A DNA stretch of 64,000 nt. It comes from Anas platyrhynchos. Lineage: Eukaryota; Chordata; Aves; Anseriformes; Anatidae. How positions within the stretch are numbered: position 1 is the stretch's first letter; every line of letters begins with the position of its first letter. Below the pieces are notes generated by a model. That model worked only from the letters and a program-made list of their open reading frames with translations. It did no database searches and was not told the origin of the DNA. The stretch spans positions 10,041,501-10,105,500 of the forward strand of contig NC_092602.1 of NCBI RefSeq assembly GCF_047663525.1, in the 5' to 3' direction. Positions 21,701 to 31,600 of the stretch are shown piece after piece. Made by a program: the position numbers and the translations under genes.

Positions 21701-23780
21701 TTGAGTTGAAACCCTTTTTCCGTTACTGAATTTGGATTCAAATGTGGTTGTCAAGAATGGATTTCTTGGGGAGGGGTGGAAAGACAAGAAGCCTGATGGA
21801 GCTTTTCCATGGGTTACAAACCAGAAAGTGGTCGCAGTTGGATTTCCTGTGAGTTTTGAACCCTACTGACAACACAGATGTTCTGGAGATTTATTTTCTC
21901 TTTCCAGGCCAAACCAAGTCGTCTGCACTGCTCTCACTGTGACGACACCTACAGTCTCCCACAGAATGGTACAATTAAACTCTACAAAGAGTTACGTTGC
22001 CCCCTGGATGACTTTGAGCTGGTGCTGTGGTCTTCTGGATCCAGAGGAAAGAGCTACCCTCTCTGTCCATACTGTTACAACCATCCTCCCTTCAGGGACA
22101 TGAAAAAAGGTAGGAATTTTGTGAACATGCAGGTATCAACTTCACTTGAAATACATTAGGTACAGTATTATGGACTGTACATTTAAAATGGTTTTTAATG
22201 AGGGCTGCCTAGTATAAAGGGCTACTCAAATTATATTAGATATCTAAAATTCATATCAAAATAGGTGAACAAAATGTGTTAGTTCTGAACACGATCACTT
22301 TTTGCTTTAATCACCACTGGCAAAGATGTTAGTCATCTTTGCAAAAGCTTCCCATGTATTTTATTGAATACAAGAGAGACTATTCTTATTACATTTACTG
22401 TAAGACAGAAGAGAGAGGCTAGTAAGTTTTAAACTGTTCTTGTTACTTCAGTAGCACTAGAACCTAGTGAAAGCTGTTTTCACTGAAATAGCTGTGTTTT
22501 GTGCATGAATTCAAATACTGCAAGATTGGCTATTTTTGAAGTGACTTTTTTTTTTAAATGGCTTATGTAGAATGGCTAGAGAAACACTGTACTGTTAGTC
22601 ACATAGCCACATCTTAAAATTTTTAGAGAAATAACTCGGAATGCTGAATGGACCACAACAGGTTTTATGAAGCCAAATAAGAAATTAACTTATTTGCATG
22701 AAGGTGACTTTTCTAATGCACCATATATGGATGGGATATAGTTTAAGGCCAGCCCTGAGAGTAGGGGAATTGTATTTTGATGCAAAGATAATGTCCTTTG
22801 ACAACTTGTAGCACACTAAGGGGAAAAAGTAGCAGTTGGTATAATAAATGCCAGATCAAAACTTATTTAAGGTAGTGCTTGGAAGCTCTGACTGCATATC
22901 AGGAGCTTTTTGGCATCTTTTTATTACCATCTTTTAATTAAAAATGTCTTATGCTGCTAGCGTACAGTGCAAGTATTAAATGAAATAGCTAGGATCCGTA
23001 CATTTCACTGAAAACAAGTTGTTTTTTTAATCATTAATATATCCAAGCTTTATGTACTGTACAGTGGCATTGTCTGGGAATTCCGAAAGCCGTTAATAAA
23101 AAAGAAAATAGAGGAAGGGATTATGCTGAGTATCTGAAAAAGGCAGATTGCCTTTAGGGGATACGTTCCTCTGTGCAGTGGTTTAGAAAACCTGTAATAT
23201 ACTAAGCTGTCTTTCAGTTCTGTGTTTCTCTTCCTGCAAACTATGTAGTGGTGCTGTAGAGGGTTCCTTGTGGTATAGTTTTACTCTTCTTCCACCAGGA
23301 ATGGGCTGTAATGAATGCACCCACCCCACATGCCAGCATTCTCTTAGCATGCTTGGAATTGGGCAGTGCGTTGAATGTGAGAATGGGGTTCTGGTGCTAG
23401 ACTCGACATCAGGTCCCAAGTGGAAGATGGCCTGCAACAAATGCAACGTGATCGTGCACTTCTTTGAGAATGCCCACAAAGTCCGAGTGTCACCAGAGAC
23501 CTGTGACTTGTGTGATGCAGCCCTTGTGGACGTAGATTTTAACAAAGCCAAATCTCCTCTACCTGGTGATGAGACCCAGCATTCCGGCTGTGTATTCTGT
23601 GACCCTGTGTTTCAAGACCTGGTGGAGCTGAAACATGCAGCCATGAGGCACCCCATGCACCGTGGGGGACAAGGAAGAAGGCAAGGTCGAGGAAGAGGTA
23701 AAGGCCGGAGGCCTGGAGGAAGACCCAATCCAAAGAAACCCAAGGACAAAATGGCAGCTCTGGCCGCTTACTTTGTATAA
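9670..23780 (+). CDS. TOP3B: DNA topoisomerase III beta (17 coding exons, complete)
   Basis: Type IA topoisomerase that passes single strands of DNA or RNA through a transient 5'-phosphotyrosyl break. With TDRD3 and FMRP it acts on R-loops in the nucleus and on mRNAs in the cytoplasm. Coding exons: 9670-9739, 10405-10536, 11560-11666, 13057-13131, 14063-14259, 14700-14856, 15956-16069, 16977-17067, 17373-17527, 17761-17866, 18706-18852, 19614-19787, 20552-20680, 20926-21075, 21552-21652, 21908-22109, 23299-23780. They join in phase to 862 codons, the human length. The Toprim domain occupies roughly residues 3-155, with DCDKEGE (D117, D119, E121) for metal binding. The type IA core follows, with [11 protein letters not shown] and catalytic Y336 (codon 17435-17437). 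Cysteine-rich zinc ribbons start at C624/C627. An Arg/Gly-rich RNA-binding segment occupies about 823-844, and the C-terminus is AALAAYFV. The ATG has A at -3 and gives the conserved [17 protein letters not shown]-terminus. All introns are GT-AG. No frameshift or missing catalytic residue is seen. Confidence 0.97.
10405..10536 (+). CDS. TOP3B: TOP3B coding exon 2 (residues 24-68)
   Basis: Toprim domain continuation, with [14 protein letters not shown] and [14 protein letters not shown], both near-identical to human. The bird sequence has NMSSRKG where human has SLSSHKG. Both flanking introns are phase 1. Confidence 0.95.
11560..11666 (+). CDS. TOP3B: TOP3B coding exon 3 (residues 68-103)
   Basis: Toprim domain, with [20 protein letters not shown]. 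It ends in phase 0 after Gln103, with donor CAG|GTATGC. Confidence 0.95.
12353..12389. repeat. T-run / A-run / (CAAAA)n low-complexity tract
   Basis: Eight T directly followed by eight A and several CAAAA-type units, inside TOP3B intron 3. The T8A8 junction is self-complementary. Confidence 0.85.
13057..13131 (+). CDS. TOP3B: TOP3B coding exon 4 (residues 104-128), Toprim metal site
   Basis: A 75-base exon encoding [20 protein letters not shown] and onward. D117, D119 and E121 form the acidic cluster that coordinates Mg2+. The exon is a multiple of three and in phase 0 at both ends, so skipping it would remove the metal site without a frameshift. Confidence 0.95.
13501..13560. repeat. Imperfect direct duplication with hairpin arms
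   Basis: GCTGCTTTTAAGCAGCAAGA at 13501-13520 recurs as GCTGCTTACAGCAGCAAGAG at 13538-13557, and both copies continue into AGAGTTT. Each copy is a short inverted repeat (GCTGCTT...AGCAGC), so the + strand can form two adjacent hairpins. It lies in TOP3B intron 4. Confidence 0.75.
14063..14259 (+). CDS. TOP3B: TOP3B coding exon 5 (residues 129-194)
   Basis: Links the Toprim domain to the type IA core. It contains [13 protein letters not shown] and the strongly conserved [18 protein letters not shown]. The exon ends after the second base of Arg194. Confidence 0.95.
14700..14856 (+). CDS. TOP3B: TOP3B coding exon 6 (residues 194-246)
   Basis: Type IA core, with [19 protein letters not shown], a family-wide motif, followed by [18 protein letters not shown]. 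Human residues in this block are almost unchanged. Confidence 0.95.
15956..16069 (+). CDS. TOP3B: TOP3B coding exon 7 (residues 247-284)
   Basis: Core domain, with [19 protein letters not shown]. The exon is 38 whole codons with phase 0 at both ends. The first residues (VNPEKESS) diverge from human. Confidence 0.94.
16977..17067 (+). CDS. TOP3B: TOP3B coding exon 8 (residues 285-315)
   Basis: A lysine-rich start ([12 protein letters not shown]) is followed by [19 protein letters not shown], which precedes the active-site exon. It ends after one base of Gly315. Confidence 0.94.
17373..17527 (+). CDS. TOP3B: TOP3B coding exon 9 (residues 315-366), active site
   Basis: Carries the catalytic motif [17 protein letters not shown]. 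The tyrosine at codon 17435-17437 is residue 336, the same number as in human TOP3B, and R338 is the usual neighbouring catalytic arginine. Confidence 0.96.
17761..17866 (+). CDS. TOP3B: TOP3B coding exon 10 (residues 367-402)
   Basis: Core domain, with [20 protein letters not shown], a conserved type IA element (HDAGDHPPI) near the active site. It ends after one base of Gly402. Confidence 0.95.
18706..18852 (+). CDS. TOP3B: TOP3B coding exon 11 (residues 402-451)
   Basis: Core domain, with [16 protein letters not shown] and the more variable [19 protein letters not shown]. Phase 1 at both ends. Confidence 0.95.
19614..19787 (+). CDS. TOP3B: TOP3B coding exon 12 (residues 451-509)
   Basis: Core domain, with [20 protein letters not shown], a hallmark of type IA topoisomerases just before the GTDASIP motif in the next exon. 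Confidence 0.95.
20552..20680 (+). CDS. TOP3B: TOP3B coding exon 13 (residues 509-552)
   Basis: Core domain, with [18 protein letters not shown] and [17 protein letters not shown], essentially identical to human. The donor is G|GTCAGT, with C at +3, which makes it the weakest-looking donor of the gene. Confidence 0.95.
20926..21075 (+). CDS. TOP3B: TOP3B coding exon 14 (residues 552-602)
   Basis: End of the topoisomerase core, with [19 protein letters not shown] and the helical [14 protein letters not shown]. Exactly 150 bases, phase 1 at both ends. Confidence 0.95.
21552..21652 (+). CDS. TOP3B: TOP3B coding exon 15 (residues 602-635), first zinc ribbon
   Basis: [19 protein letters not shown], then C624-x2-C627, the first half of the first C4 zinc ribbon. 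Its second cysteine pair (C643, C646) lies in the next exon. Confidence 0.95.
21908..22109 (+). CDS. TOP3B: TOP3B coding exon 16 (residues 636-703), zinc ribbons
   Basis: Completes ribbon 1 (C643, C646) and encodes ribbon 2, with C666 and then C688-x2-C691. The segment between them ([18 protein letters not shown]) matches human. Confidence 0.95.
23299..23780 (+). CDS. TOP3B: TOP3B coding exon 17 (residues 703-862), zinc ribbons and RG-rich tail
   Basis: Last coding exon. Further CxxC pairs (CNEC, CVEC, CNKC, CDLC, CVFC) build the remaining ribbons. The Arg/Gly-rich RNA-binding segment at about 823-844 is [18 protein letters not shown] followed by PGGR. The tail is basic (PNPKKPKDK) and ends AALAAYFV. 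The stop is TAA at 23778-23780. Confidence 0.96.
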
Positions 23781-23802
23781 CTACTGCACAACACAAAAAA
23801 AA

Positions 23803-23808
23803 AATAAA
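23803..23808 (+). terminator. TOP3B: TOP3B polyadenylation signal AATAAA
   Basis: A canonical AATAAA lies 23 bases after the TAA stop, preceded by an A run and followed by T-rich sequence suited to a downstream element. It would give a 3'UTR of only about 45 bases. The next canonical hexamer noticed on this strand is at 25994-25999, about 2.2 kb further on. Confidence 0.75.
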
Positions 23809-23831
23809 CTTCTTATAAAAATTTGTTTCTC

Positions 23832-26800
23832 TTTAAGTTCATTTTAAGTATTTCTGATCTTTATCACTTTCCTGCCCTTAGAAAAGTTAAAGGGGTATAA
23901 CAGTCCGAGATTTAATCATGGTTTAATCAGCAAACAAACCTTCAGGATGATCAGTTAGTGACTAAGCCTTTAAGCTTTTAATTGGAATTCAATTGTCCAA
24001 GTGGACTTCACAAACAGGAAGGAGACTGAAAAAGTCTACCTATACTGTTACTTGTGGCTAATAGAAAGGAAATGAAATTTTCCTCTTCTGTCATTTCCAA
24101 AGCCTTTGTCAGCAATACGAATGCCAGGAGTATAATAGCTGATTAAGATCAGTGTAACGCTGCTGCTTCTTTTAGATGTGGAATGGGCTTTTTGTTTTAT
24201 CTGACTTCTCATCTTCTAGTAAATGATTAATAGCCTCAGATTTTTAATTATCTGCAATAAGAGCACTACAAATCTGCCTCTCTGCTGTGTATAATAATAT
24301 GTGAGAATAATGCCAATAGACATACAAATTGGAAATCCCAAATATGAAGGGGAGTATCTGTCTTGAGCAGTGATTCCCAAATAACAGTCCATGCAGCCAG
24401 GAATCTTTAGGTCAGTGAGTCACAGTGAAGTGAGACCTCCTCCCACTGCTGGAGGACAGATAGAGCTCTCATGCTCTTCTTTTCCTCTGTTCATGTAGCT
24501 GATCATACCTGATCAAATATCATGTCATGTCTGCACCCCATATTGTCATTTTAGTGTTGGCGAGCTATATCATTAAGAGGAGCGTCCTTGTGGTTCATTA
24601 TATGGAGCTGTATCTAACCACTGGGTGCCATGCTACAAAACCTAATTTTGTACCAGTATGTAATACTCTCTTCTTTCCTTCCATGTGCACATAGCCGATC
24701 CATCGGATCAGGTACAGTTTGTATCATCTGTATCCCCAAAACATTTTCAGTGCTTGTTGTGGTCGGATGAGAGGATACCATCGGTTTTACTTGCTGCAAA
24801 GGCTGCTGCATTTGAACACAGAATATGCAGAGCAACGTGACACGTGATTAACTCAAAACAGAATGGAAAGATGAGTCCCTGCAAAAGGTATTGTGCAACC
24901 CTACTGTTCTAATTGGCACTATGTGCAGTTACTGAACAAGAGAAAACACAAAACACTGCAGCCCCCTGTTCCTTTGATCAAATATTTATAGAGTTACAGC
25001 TCAAACATGACCTATATTTTAATAGTATTACTTAAAAGACAGATTTAAGTAGAAGTGGTTTTTTTTTGTTTGTTTGTTTTTTTTCTGTAACTTTTGTGTG
25101 TTTTTATTGCAAATACTAAGTCAGCTTTCTGGTAAAAACAAACTCTTTGTATCTCCCTTAGCTTAGATTGAGTAGTTTATTCTCTTGAAGTTAATCTTGC
25201 TGTAACATCTTCAGCCATAAAGCTTAGCATAAACTGTAGTAGTTTTCAGAAGGGATTGTATTGATTCTGTTGTTCAAGCCCTTTCTTCCCTCCTGTAGTT
25301 TGCTTGGATATACTAGTATACTGCTTTAAAAATACCTGTGTGTTCAGCTAGCTTCTGCTGCTGCGTATGCCAGTGGCTGGGATTTCTGCAATACGTTGAG
25401 TGGCCCTGAAAGTGTGGGAAATCTGTCATTAGTCATTCCATGTGGCTTTTGACCTGTGTGGGAAACATTTTTATTACTATTAGTATTTTAAAACATATAT
25501 TTATTTATTATGTTTTTATTTTGGCCATTTTCAGACAAACATTTCCTTGTAAAATCTCTTTGCTGAATTAGCCCCAGCAGACATTAAGTGCTGTGAACTT
25601 TCTGTCATGCTTAGAACGAGCTTTTTAAGTGTTCTGGGAGGTTTGAGTAGCTTCCTTTTATCTACCACAGATGGTGAAGATCTTTCTGCCTGTGCCTGAG
25701 GAATGAAGGCACTGCAGGATGTGCCCCAGCGGGCTCTCAGTGCTGTGACCTGGCACACAGGCTGGCGATGATTGTCTTCAGAGTGGAGTGGAAAGAAGGT
25801 GGAGGTGACAAGTGCTTCCAGTTTTTGTTTAAAACTTTAGAGGCACATTCCTGGGATTGCTTTATGAGGTGTGAGAGAGCAAGAATTTTCTTAAAAATGT
25901 TGAAGTTGCTGGAGATGTTTCTAACAGTAAGGTGAGCACTGAATGTATCGCGTCTGCGGTTCTTACTGAAGAAATAGGAGTTACAGCTTATGAAATAAAA
26001 TCTCTTCTACTTTTGGTTTACATTCCATGGAAAAAGCTCAGGAGAAAGCTTTTACAATTTAGGTAAGTTACTTCATGAAGTACTGTTAGTCAGTTTTAAA
26101 GAGAAGAGATTATTTTGTCTCCCATAGGTGATGAAACAAAAATGAATTGATCTGTGCTGTATTGTTGCATGCTTATCCATCCCTGAGATGGCAGTAGCAC
26201 ATTCTAGGACTCTTGCTTTTGTCACCGTGGTGTGAGAGAAGTAGCAGTTGGTCTCCCTGGAAAGTTGATGCCAAAAAATGGACAGATGGTGCTCAGGAAT
26301 ATAGCAAGTATCAAAATACAGAGTTTGGTCTGATGGTTATATGGATAGGAAGGGGGGAAAAAAAAAAGTCAAATCTCTGATAGAAACAGGGAAAAGATGC
26401 GGTGCAGACAAAAAACATGTCTGAAAGTGATCAGTGGCCATCTTGGGGCTAGTAATACTGAAGGGGTGACTTCATCCCATACCTATGGTTACTCATCTAA
26501 ATCATTCAACTTTTAAAAACAGTTTTTGTTCTTGGAACTGCCAGTAAGGAGTGGTCATAAGGATGCTGCAGCTTTCCCTCTTGGCTGGTTTCCCAGCAGT
26601 CTTTGAAAGTAGTTTTTGGTCTTCCCTATGTGAAGCCACTGTAGGGCTGCACAGTATGTACTTTTTGTTTTTCCAAAGATAATTGCACGTGGGATAAATC
26701 TTGAGCAAGGCTCATGCTCGTGAATGAATTTTGTGAGGAATGAAGTTGGAAGTTGCTTTGAACTTTGATAGATTTTCTTCTGCCAAATCCACTGGGGCTG

Positions 26801-28168
26801 AGGTTCAAACAGTATAAATTTGGTAAAACCTGCTGTGGCTTTCAGCAGGGACCCAGTTGGGAACATTTTGTTGTGTTCAGGTTGTGTCAAATTCCTCAGT
26901 GATTTTTGTCATCCAAATCTAGTCTGGTTCTGGGCATCAGGACATCAACCCATCTGGGAAAAAATTATCTTGATTCACGCAGGAAGCAAAGGGAAGAGCA
27001 ATGTTTAGATGCCCATCCTGACAACTGCTCTTGAGGAAGGCTGCTCTTACCTTCAGCAGAGCTTTGCCTGCTTTCCTGGAACTGTTAATAGGATACAGGC
27101 CACTGTAGTTTAGCATGGGAATACGAAGGGAAGGGGTAGGATAAGAATCTCCTTGACAGTAATGACTTAGGAATCTCTAAAAACCTCAGCAGTCTCTGTT
27201 GCTGAACACAGTTAACTTAGTGCCAGATGCTTCAACTTGGCATGAGTGCTAAACACTTACCAGTTTCAGCAGGAGTTCAAAACTCAGATCCTCCACAAAA
27301 CTGACCTTCCAAGCACTGGAGTAAAAGCCCACTCTAAAAAAAAAAAAAAATTTTAAAAATGTAGTAATGACTCTCATTTTCAAAGTTGATAATTTTTTAT
27401 AGGATCCCCTCTGCAGTGTCCCATTATAAAAAATAGGAAAGTTTTAAAAGTAGTAACTGTTCTGCTGCTTTCTTTTCAGAGCTCTCTGGTGATTAAAAAC
27501 AAACAAAAAAAAAGAGGTGCATTGCTTGCTAGCTTTTTCAGTAGAATGGGGAAGAAAGAACGTGAGTCAATGCTCTGAAATAGAGATGTTGGAGAAGGAG
27601 AGAACAAGAAACCAAGGTAGTGCAAATGCTTGCAGCAGTATTTCACTGAGTGTGGAGCAGTGCTTCTGCTTTATTCCTTCCTCCTGTGAAAGTGTGCTGC
27701 TATAGCCACTGAAGCTGTGTTAACACCAGGCGGGAAGTCCCACCGCTCTGAATTTGGAAGCACAATAAGCCGTTCCTCGCTGTACCTGCTGGAAACTGCT
27801 CCTGTTTGGTCTGTCACCTGTGCGTGTCAAGGTGTTCGAGTATGGAGGAGGGGATGGGGGATATGAATAGCGTTAGACATGGATGCAGGGCAGAGAGGGA
27901 GTTCTGAAGTGTTTTTTTTTTTTTTCCCCCAAACGAGTACCTGGGTTAATGACTTGATAAAACACTTGAGATGTGTTTAACACAAATGAAAGTTGTGAAA
28001 AGCCCCCGTATGTGTTGTGGTATTAAAAGTCAGTCAGTAGATGAAGTAACCTACAGCTCTGTTCCAGCTGGTGCACTGTAAATACCCCAAAGCCCCAGCA
28101 GCTGCAGGCAGCGGTGAGGCAGAGTTCTTGACTGATTTCCTTCAGGTTTTTGGCACTTTATCGCGTTT
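23832..28168. other. TOP3B-PPM1F intergenic region
   Basis: AT-rich sequence with no protein-like ORF. Frames of 60-111 codons at 24614-24835, 25531-25758 and 26502-26890 (minus strand) show no family signature. Short A or T runs occur near 25060-25085, 27338-27350 and 27913-27926. An alternative AATAAA for TOP3B is at 25994-25999. Confidence 0.65.
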
Positions 28169-28477
28169 GTGGGGTTAGGACTGGGGGCTCTCTGTCACCG
28201 TGTGCTTGGGACACTGCAGCGTGAGGCGAAGGCAGCCCCCAGGGGCTTCCTGACACTGAGCGGTGCCTCAGGGGCCGTTAGACCCGTAACGGCCGCTCCC
28301 GCCTCCCAGCCCCGCCGGGTCCTAGCGCCCCCCTCCCCGCGCCCCCGCCCCGTCCGGCCACGTGCCCGCGTGGCCCCTCCCCTCCTCCTGCCCCCGCCCC
28401 CTCCCCGCTTAAAGGAGCCGTCAGGGCGCCCTTTCCCCCTCCCCCCCCCTCCCGCCGCCCCTCAGCGCGGCGCCGCC
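28169..28477 (+). promoter_or_regulatory. PPM1F: PPM1F CpG-island promoter and 5'UTR
   Basis: This strand becomes increasingly C-rich and CpG-dense toward the start codon. Visible elements are GC boxes (CCCCGCCC-type at about 28341-28352 and 28390-28400), a CACGTG E-box at 28359-28364, a TATA-like CTTAAAGG at 28408-28415 and a pyrimidine-rich initiator-like stretch at about 28432-28452. A TATA-like site about 25-30 bases upstream of the pyrimidine stretch suggests transcription starting near 28435-28445, leaving a 5'UTR of roughly 35-45 bases. That placement is an inference. Confidence 0.65.
28359..28364. promoter_or_regulatory. PPM1F: CACGTG E-box in the PPM1F promoter
   Basis: Palindromic CACGTG, the canonical site for bHLH-ZIP factors such as USF, MYC/MAX and TFE, about 114 bases upstream of the PPM1F ATG and flanked by GC boxes. 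Functional use is inferred from position. Confidence 0.5.
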
Positions 28478-28653
28478 ATGGCGCTGGGAGCGGAGGCGGC
28501 CGCGGCTCCCCTCGGCGCCTTCCTGCGGGACTTCCCCGCTCCGCTGGGCCCGGGGGAGCCGCCGCCGTGGGGAGCGGCGGGGAGCGGCGCCCTGAGCCGG
28601 GCCGAGGTGCCGGGGGCGCTGGCCGAGCCGGCGAGGAGCCTCCTGGGCGGCAG
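28478..28653 (+). CDS. PPM1F: PPM1F coding exon 1 (residues 1-59)
   Basis: Ala/Gly/Pro-rich N-terminus with FLRDFPAPL and PPPWGA, matching human LLQDFPALL and PLPWKA. It ends after the second base of codon 59 with donor CAG|GTGAGG. GC content is very high because it lies in the CpG island. Confidence 0.93.
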
Positions 28654-31600
28654 GTGAGGGCCCCGGGGCTGAGGGGGGAGAGCCGGGGGCGGGCTGAGGG
28701 GGGCTGCGGGGGCCGCTCGTTGGGGGAGCGGCGTGAGGTGAGGCGAGGTGAGGCTCGTCCGACATCGCCGGCTGCCCGCGGGTGGCTCTGTGGACGCTGA
28801 GGAGGTGGTGGTGGAGGTGCCGGTGATCTTCAGGTTCTTGAATTGCCTTAAAAAAATCAAATCGCTTTCTGTGTGTCGAAGCTCCAGGCGTAGCATCAAT
28901 TCCATGGCGTGCGCTGCTTAGTTATACGCTGTGCCTAGACCTACAGGTGAGAAATGCATTAAAAAGTGCGCTTTTAGGTTGTGATCCATGTGCTACTGAG
29001 TTGTGCCCTCACTGAACCGCTCCCAGACGAAGCACAGCGGTGGTGTTCCTGAAGGAGCCTGCACACGCACCCTGTGTGCTCCACTTCTGAGCGCCCCGGA
29101 GCTGGAGAGGTTCAGGGTGAGTGCTTTAAACAAGGGTGATGCCAGGCTGGAACGGACCCACGGCAGCCCACCTGCCACGTGGAGCAAGGTACTGCGCTCT
29201 CAGGTTATCTTGGAGGAAGGCATGAGGCTGTGCAGGTACAGGATAGATTCTTCAAACTGCAGCGATTTAAAAAATGGCATTTATGAGGTACTTACCTCTA
29301 GTACTGCATTGTTCTCTAGCACGCACGTTAACTTAACGTTGCTTTTGCAAAGCTTTCATCTCACCTGTCACTTCTGGTGTTTACCCAGAAAGGGGCCTGC
29401 CCTGTCAGAAGCTGCATTTTTCACATACCTGCCCTGCAGCCAGTTCTGATTAGACTGCCTGCTTTGTGGGGCTTCTGAGCTCCAAAGCTGGAAAAATACA
29501 CGTAAACAAACAAAGGGGAAGGCAGCAAAAGAAAGCAACCCAGAGTAAAAATGCAAAAATCTACTTTATACTTCTTTTCACAAACTGGGCTTGGAAAACA
29601 ACAGTACGTCAGGTTAGTGTTCTTACATATTTTCTTGGCTGCCAGTAGGCAAAACAGAATCAGCCATTTGTGCAGCTGTGTGCTTGGCCATAGTACAGCG
29701 TGCATGAAGTGTCAAGTGTAGGCATCCCAGCAGCCTTGCAGCTCAGTTCTGGGCTCCTGATGCAGACAGAGCTTGCCTTACAATTGCAGGAAGCCTGCAG
29801 TGTCACCCTGGCTTGGCTAAGTTCTTGCACGTGGAGGAAGAGCCTGGTAGAGACCAAGAACAGGACAGGAATGTAGGAATTTGGAAGTGCAGGCCTTCTT
29901 CTCGTAATTCATGTAACTAAGGACCAAAACTGAAGTCTGTGACTGTGTGAGGAATTGCCAAATGTCTACTCAAATGCAGCTTAAGGCTAAATAAACTTTG
30001 CAGTTAATCTGACTCCCCCAAATCTTTGACAAAAGATAGGTGAGGAAATATAAACAAATAGGAGAAAGATGATTACTAAAATTAAAAAAAAAAAAAAAAA
30101 AAGCCTTGGATGCCTTAGGAGGCATTTAAATGTTTGTGTAAAAGTAGTTAAAAATGCACAGGTGATGCCAGATTAGGAAGCAAGTTCCAAAGAGGTCACT
30201 GTAGCATAGATCCAGGGATGTGCTGTTGCAGGCTATCATGGTGATATCCCTAGCACACAGGTGGCAGCTCAGTGGAAAATATTCATGCTCAAATATTTCA
30301 GCGTTAATATCCCCAGGTCTCTCACCCTGCAGGTGCTGTTAGGTGTACCTTGCTGACTGCTTGCGTTGAAGCTTGTTCAGAGTTTGCTCAGTTTGAGTTC
30401 TGTAACGCTACAGCATTGCAGAGCGTGTTTTATGTGATGATTTGTGATGATGAAGGACTTGTCTATAGATCAAAGCATTACTGGGAGCTGAGTTTGGTGC
30501 ACAGTTCTTACTTCTGCATTGTCAGATACTTTGTACACACCCACACAGATCTGTGGAGTGTGCCTTGAGCAGCCTGAGCTAATAACGGTCTGGCAATATC
30601 CTTAGCTCCTGAGACAGCATGTGGTGGGGGTTAGCTCATGTTCTAGTTGCTTGGAGGTGCAAACCTTTGTGTCTTTACAAGGAGAAACATTCTTCCTCCG
30701 CCGTCGATCAGGGTTGTGTTTGAGAAGACAACAGGGTAGGGAATAACATCTGTGTCCAACGACAAGACTTTGAACGCTGTTATTCCTCCGAGACTACACG
30801 CGTCACTTGTGTGGAAGGAGTTCACACACACAGGATTCACACACAGAATTTCAAGGTTGGAAGAGACCTCAAGATCATCGAGTCCAACCTCTAACCTAAC
30901 ACTAACAGTCCCCACTAAACCATATCCCTAAGCGAGTTGGATGTGTCCAGCTAACCCCTGGGATGTCTTTACAAATCTAAAATGAGTTATTTTAACTACC
31001 TTCTGCAAATGTAGCTAGCACTCTAAGACAGACACTTTTGCTTCCTCACAGGGCTTGGGTTAAATTGTGAATACACCGAAGCTTTGCAGATGCTTCTACT
31101 TTGAATAATTAATTTAAATCTATGGAACTGCCTGCCTTGTACAGAATTAAATACTTGCATAAAACGCTGAAGAATTGGGGCAGGTTTAAGTAATCTTGCT
31201 TTGCAGGATTTTAATTAACACACTTTTGGATAAGAGCTGTGTTTTACGACAATCTGAAAATAGATCGATGTGAGTGAGAAGTCCATTGGTTATTTCCAAA
31301 ACTTCAGAAATTAACCTGAAATTTTGCATTGTCTGAAACAGAACACAAGGTGAAGTCAGAGCTTCAATACAGAAGTTTCTTCTTTGCCTTGATAGGAGCT
31401 GAAACCTGTAAGGCCATCCTGTCACATAGCCAAAGAACAATGTGAAATTCCAGCAGGTTTCCTGTTTGAGGAGACTTTACTACAATAACAGTTGTGAGCT
31501 CTGGCTTCCTGTTGTGACCCCTCCCAAACGAATGTTTCATCTCTTAGTTGCCTCAGCATCCTGTTTTGTGTCTTTGTGTTTTACACTGTAATGCTTGCAC

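Larger units (their letters stand above)
9740..23298 (+). other. TOP3B: TOP3B introns 1-16 (intervals between the coding exons)
   Basis: All sixteen introns within the coding region begin GT and end AG. They are compact, from about 230 bases (17528-17760) to 1390 bases (11667-13056). They hold only simple repeats that I can recognise: a T/A/CAAAA tract at about 12353-12389, an imperfect hairpin-forming duplication at 13501-13560, A or T runs at about 13631-13649, 14571-14580 and 19367-19378. I saw no snoRNA, microRNA hairpin or retroposon with confidence. Confidence 0.8.

Noticed and set aside
23183-23551. 122-codon minus-strand ORF opposite TOP3B exon 17
   Set aside because: It is a shadow of the conserved coding exon. 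It extends past the intron boundary without splice support and shows no family signature.
28421-28905. Minus-strand ORFs of 114 and 147 codons over the PPM1F CpG island
   Set aside because: GC-rich DNA lacks stop codons. The translations are Pro/Ala/Arg low-complexity sequence and overlap PPM1F exon 1.
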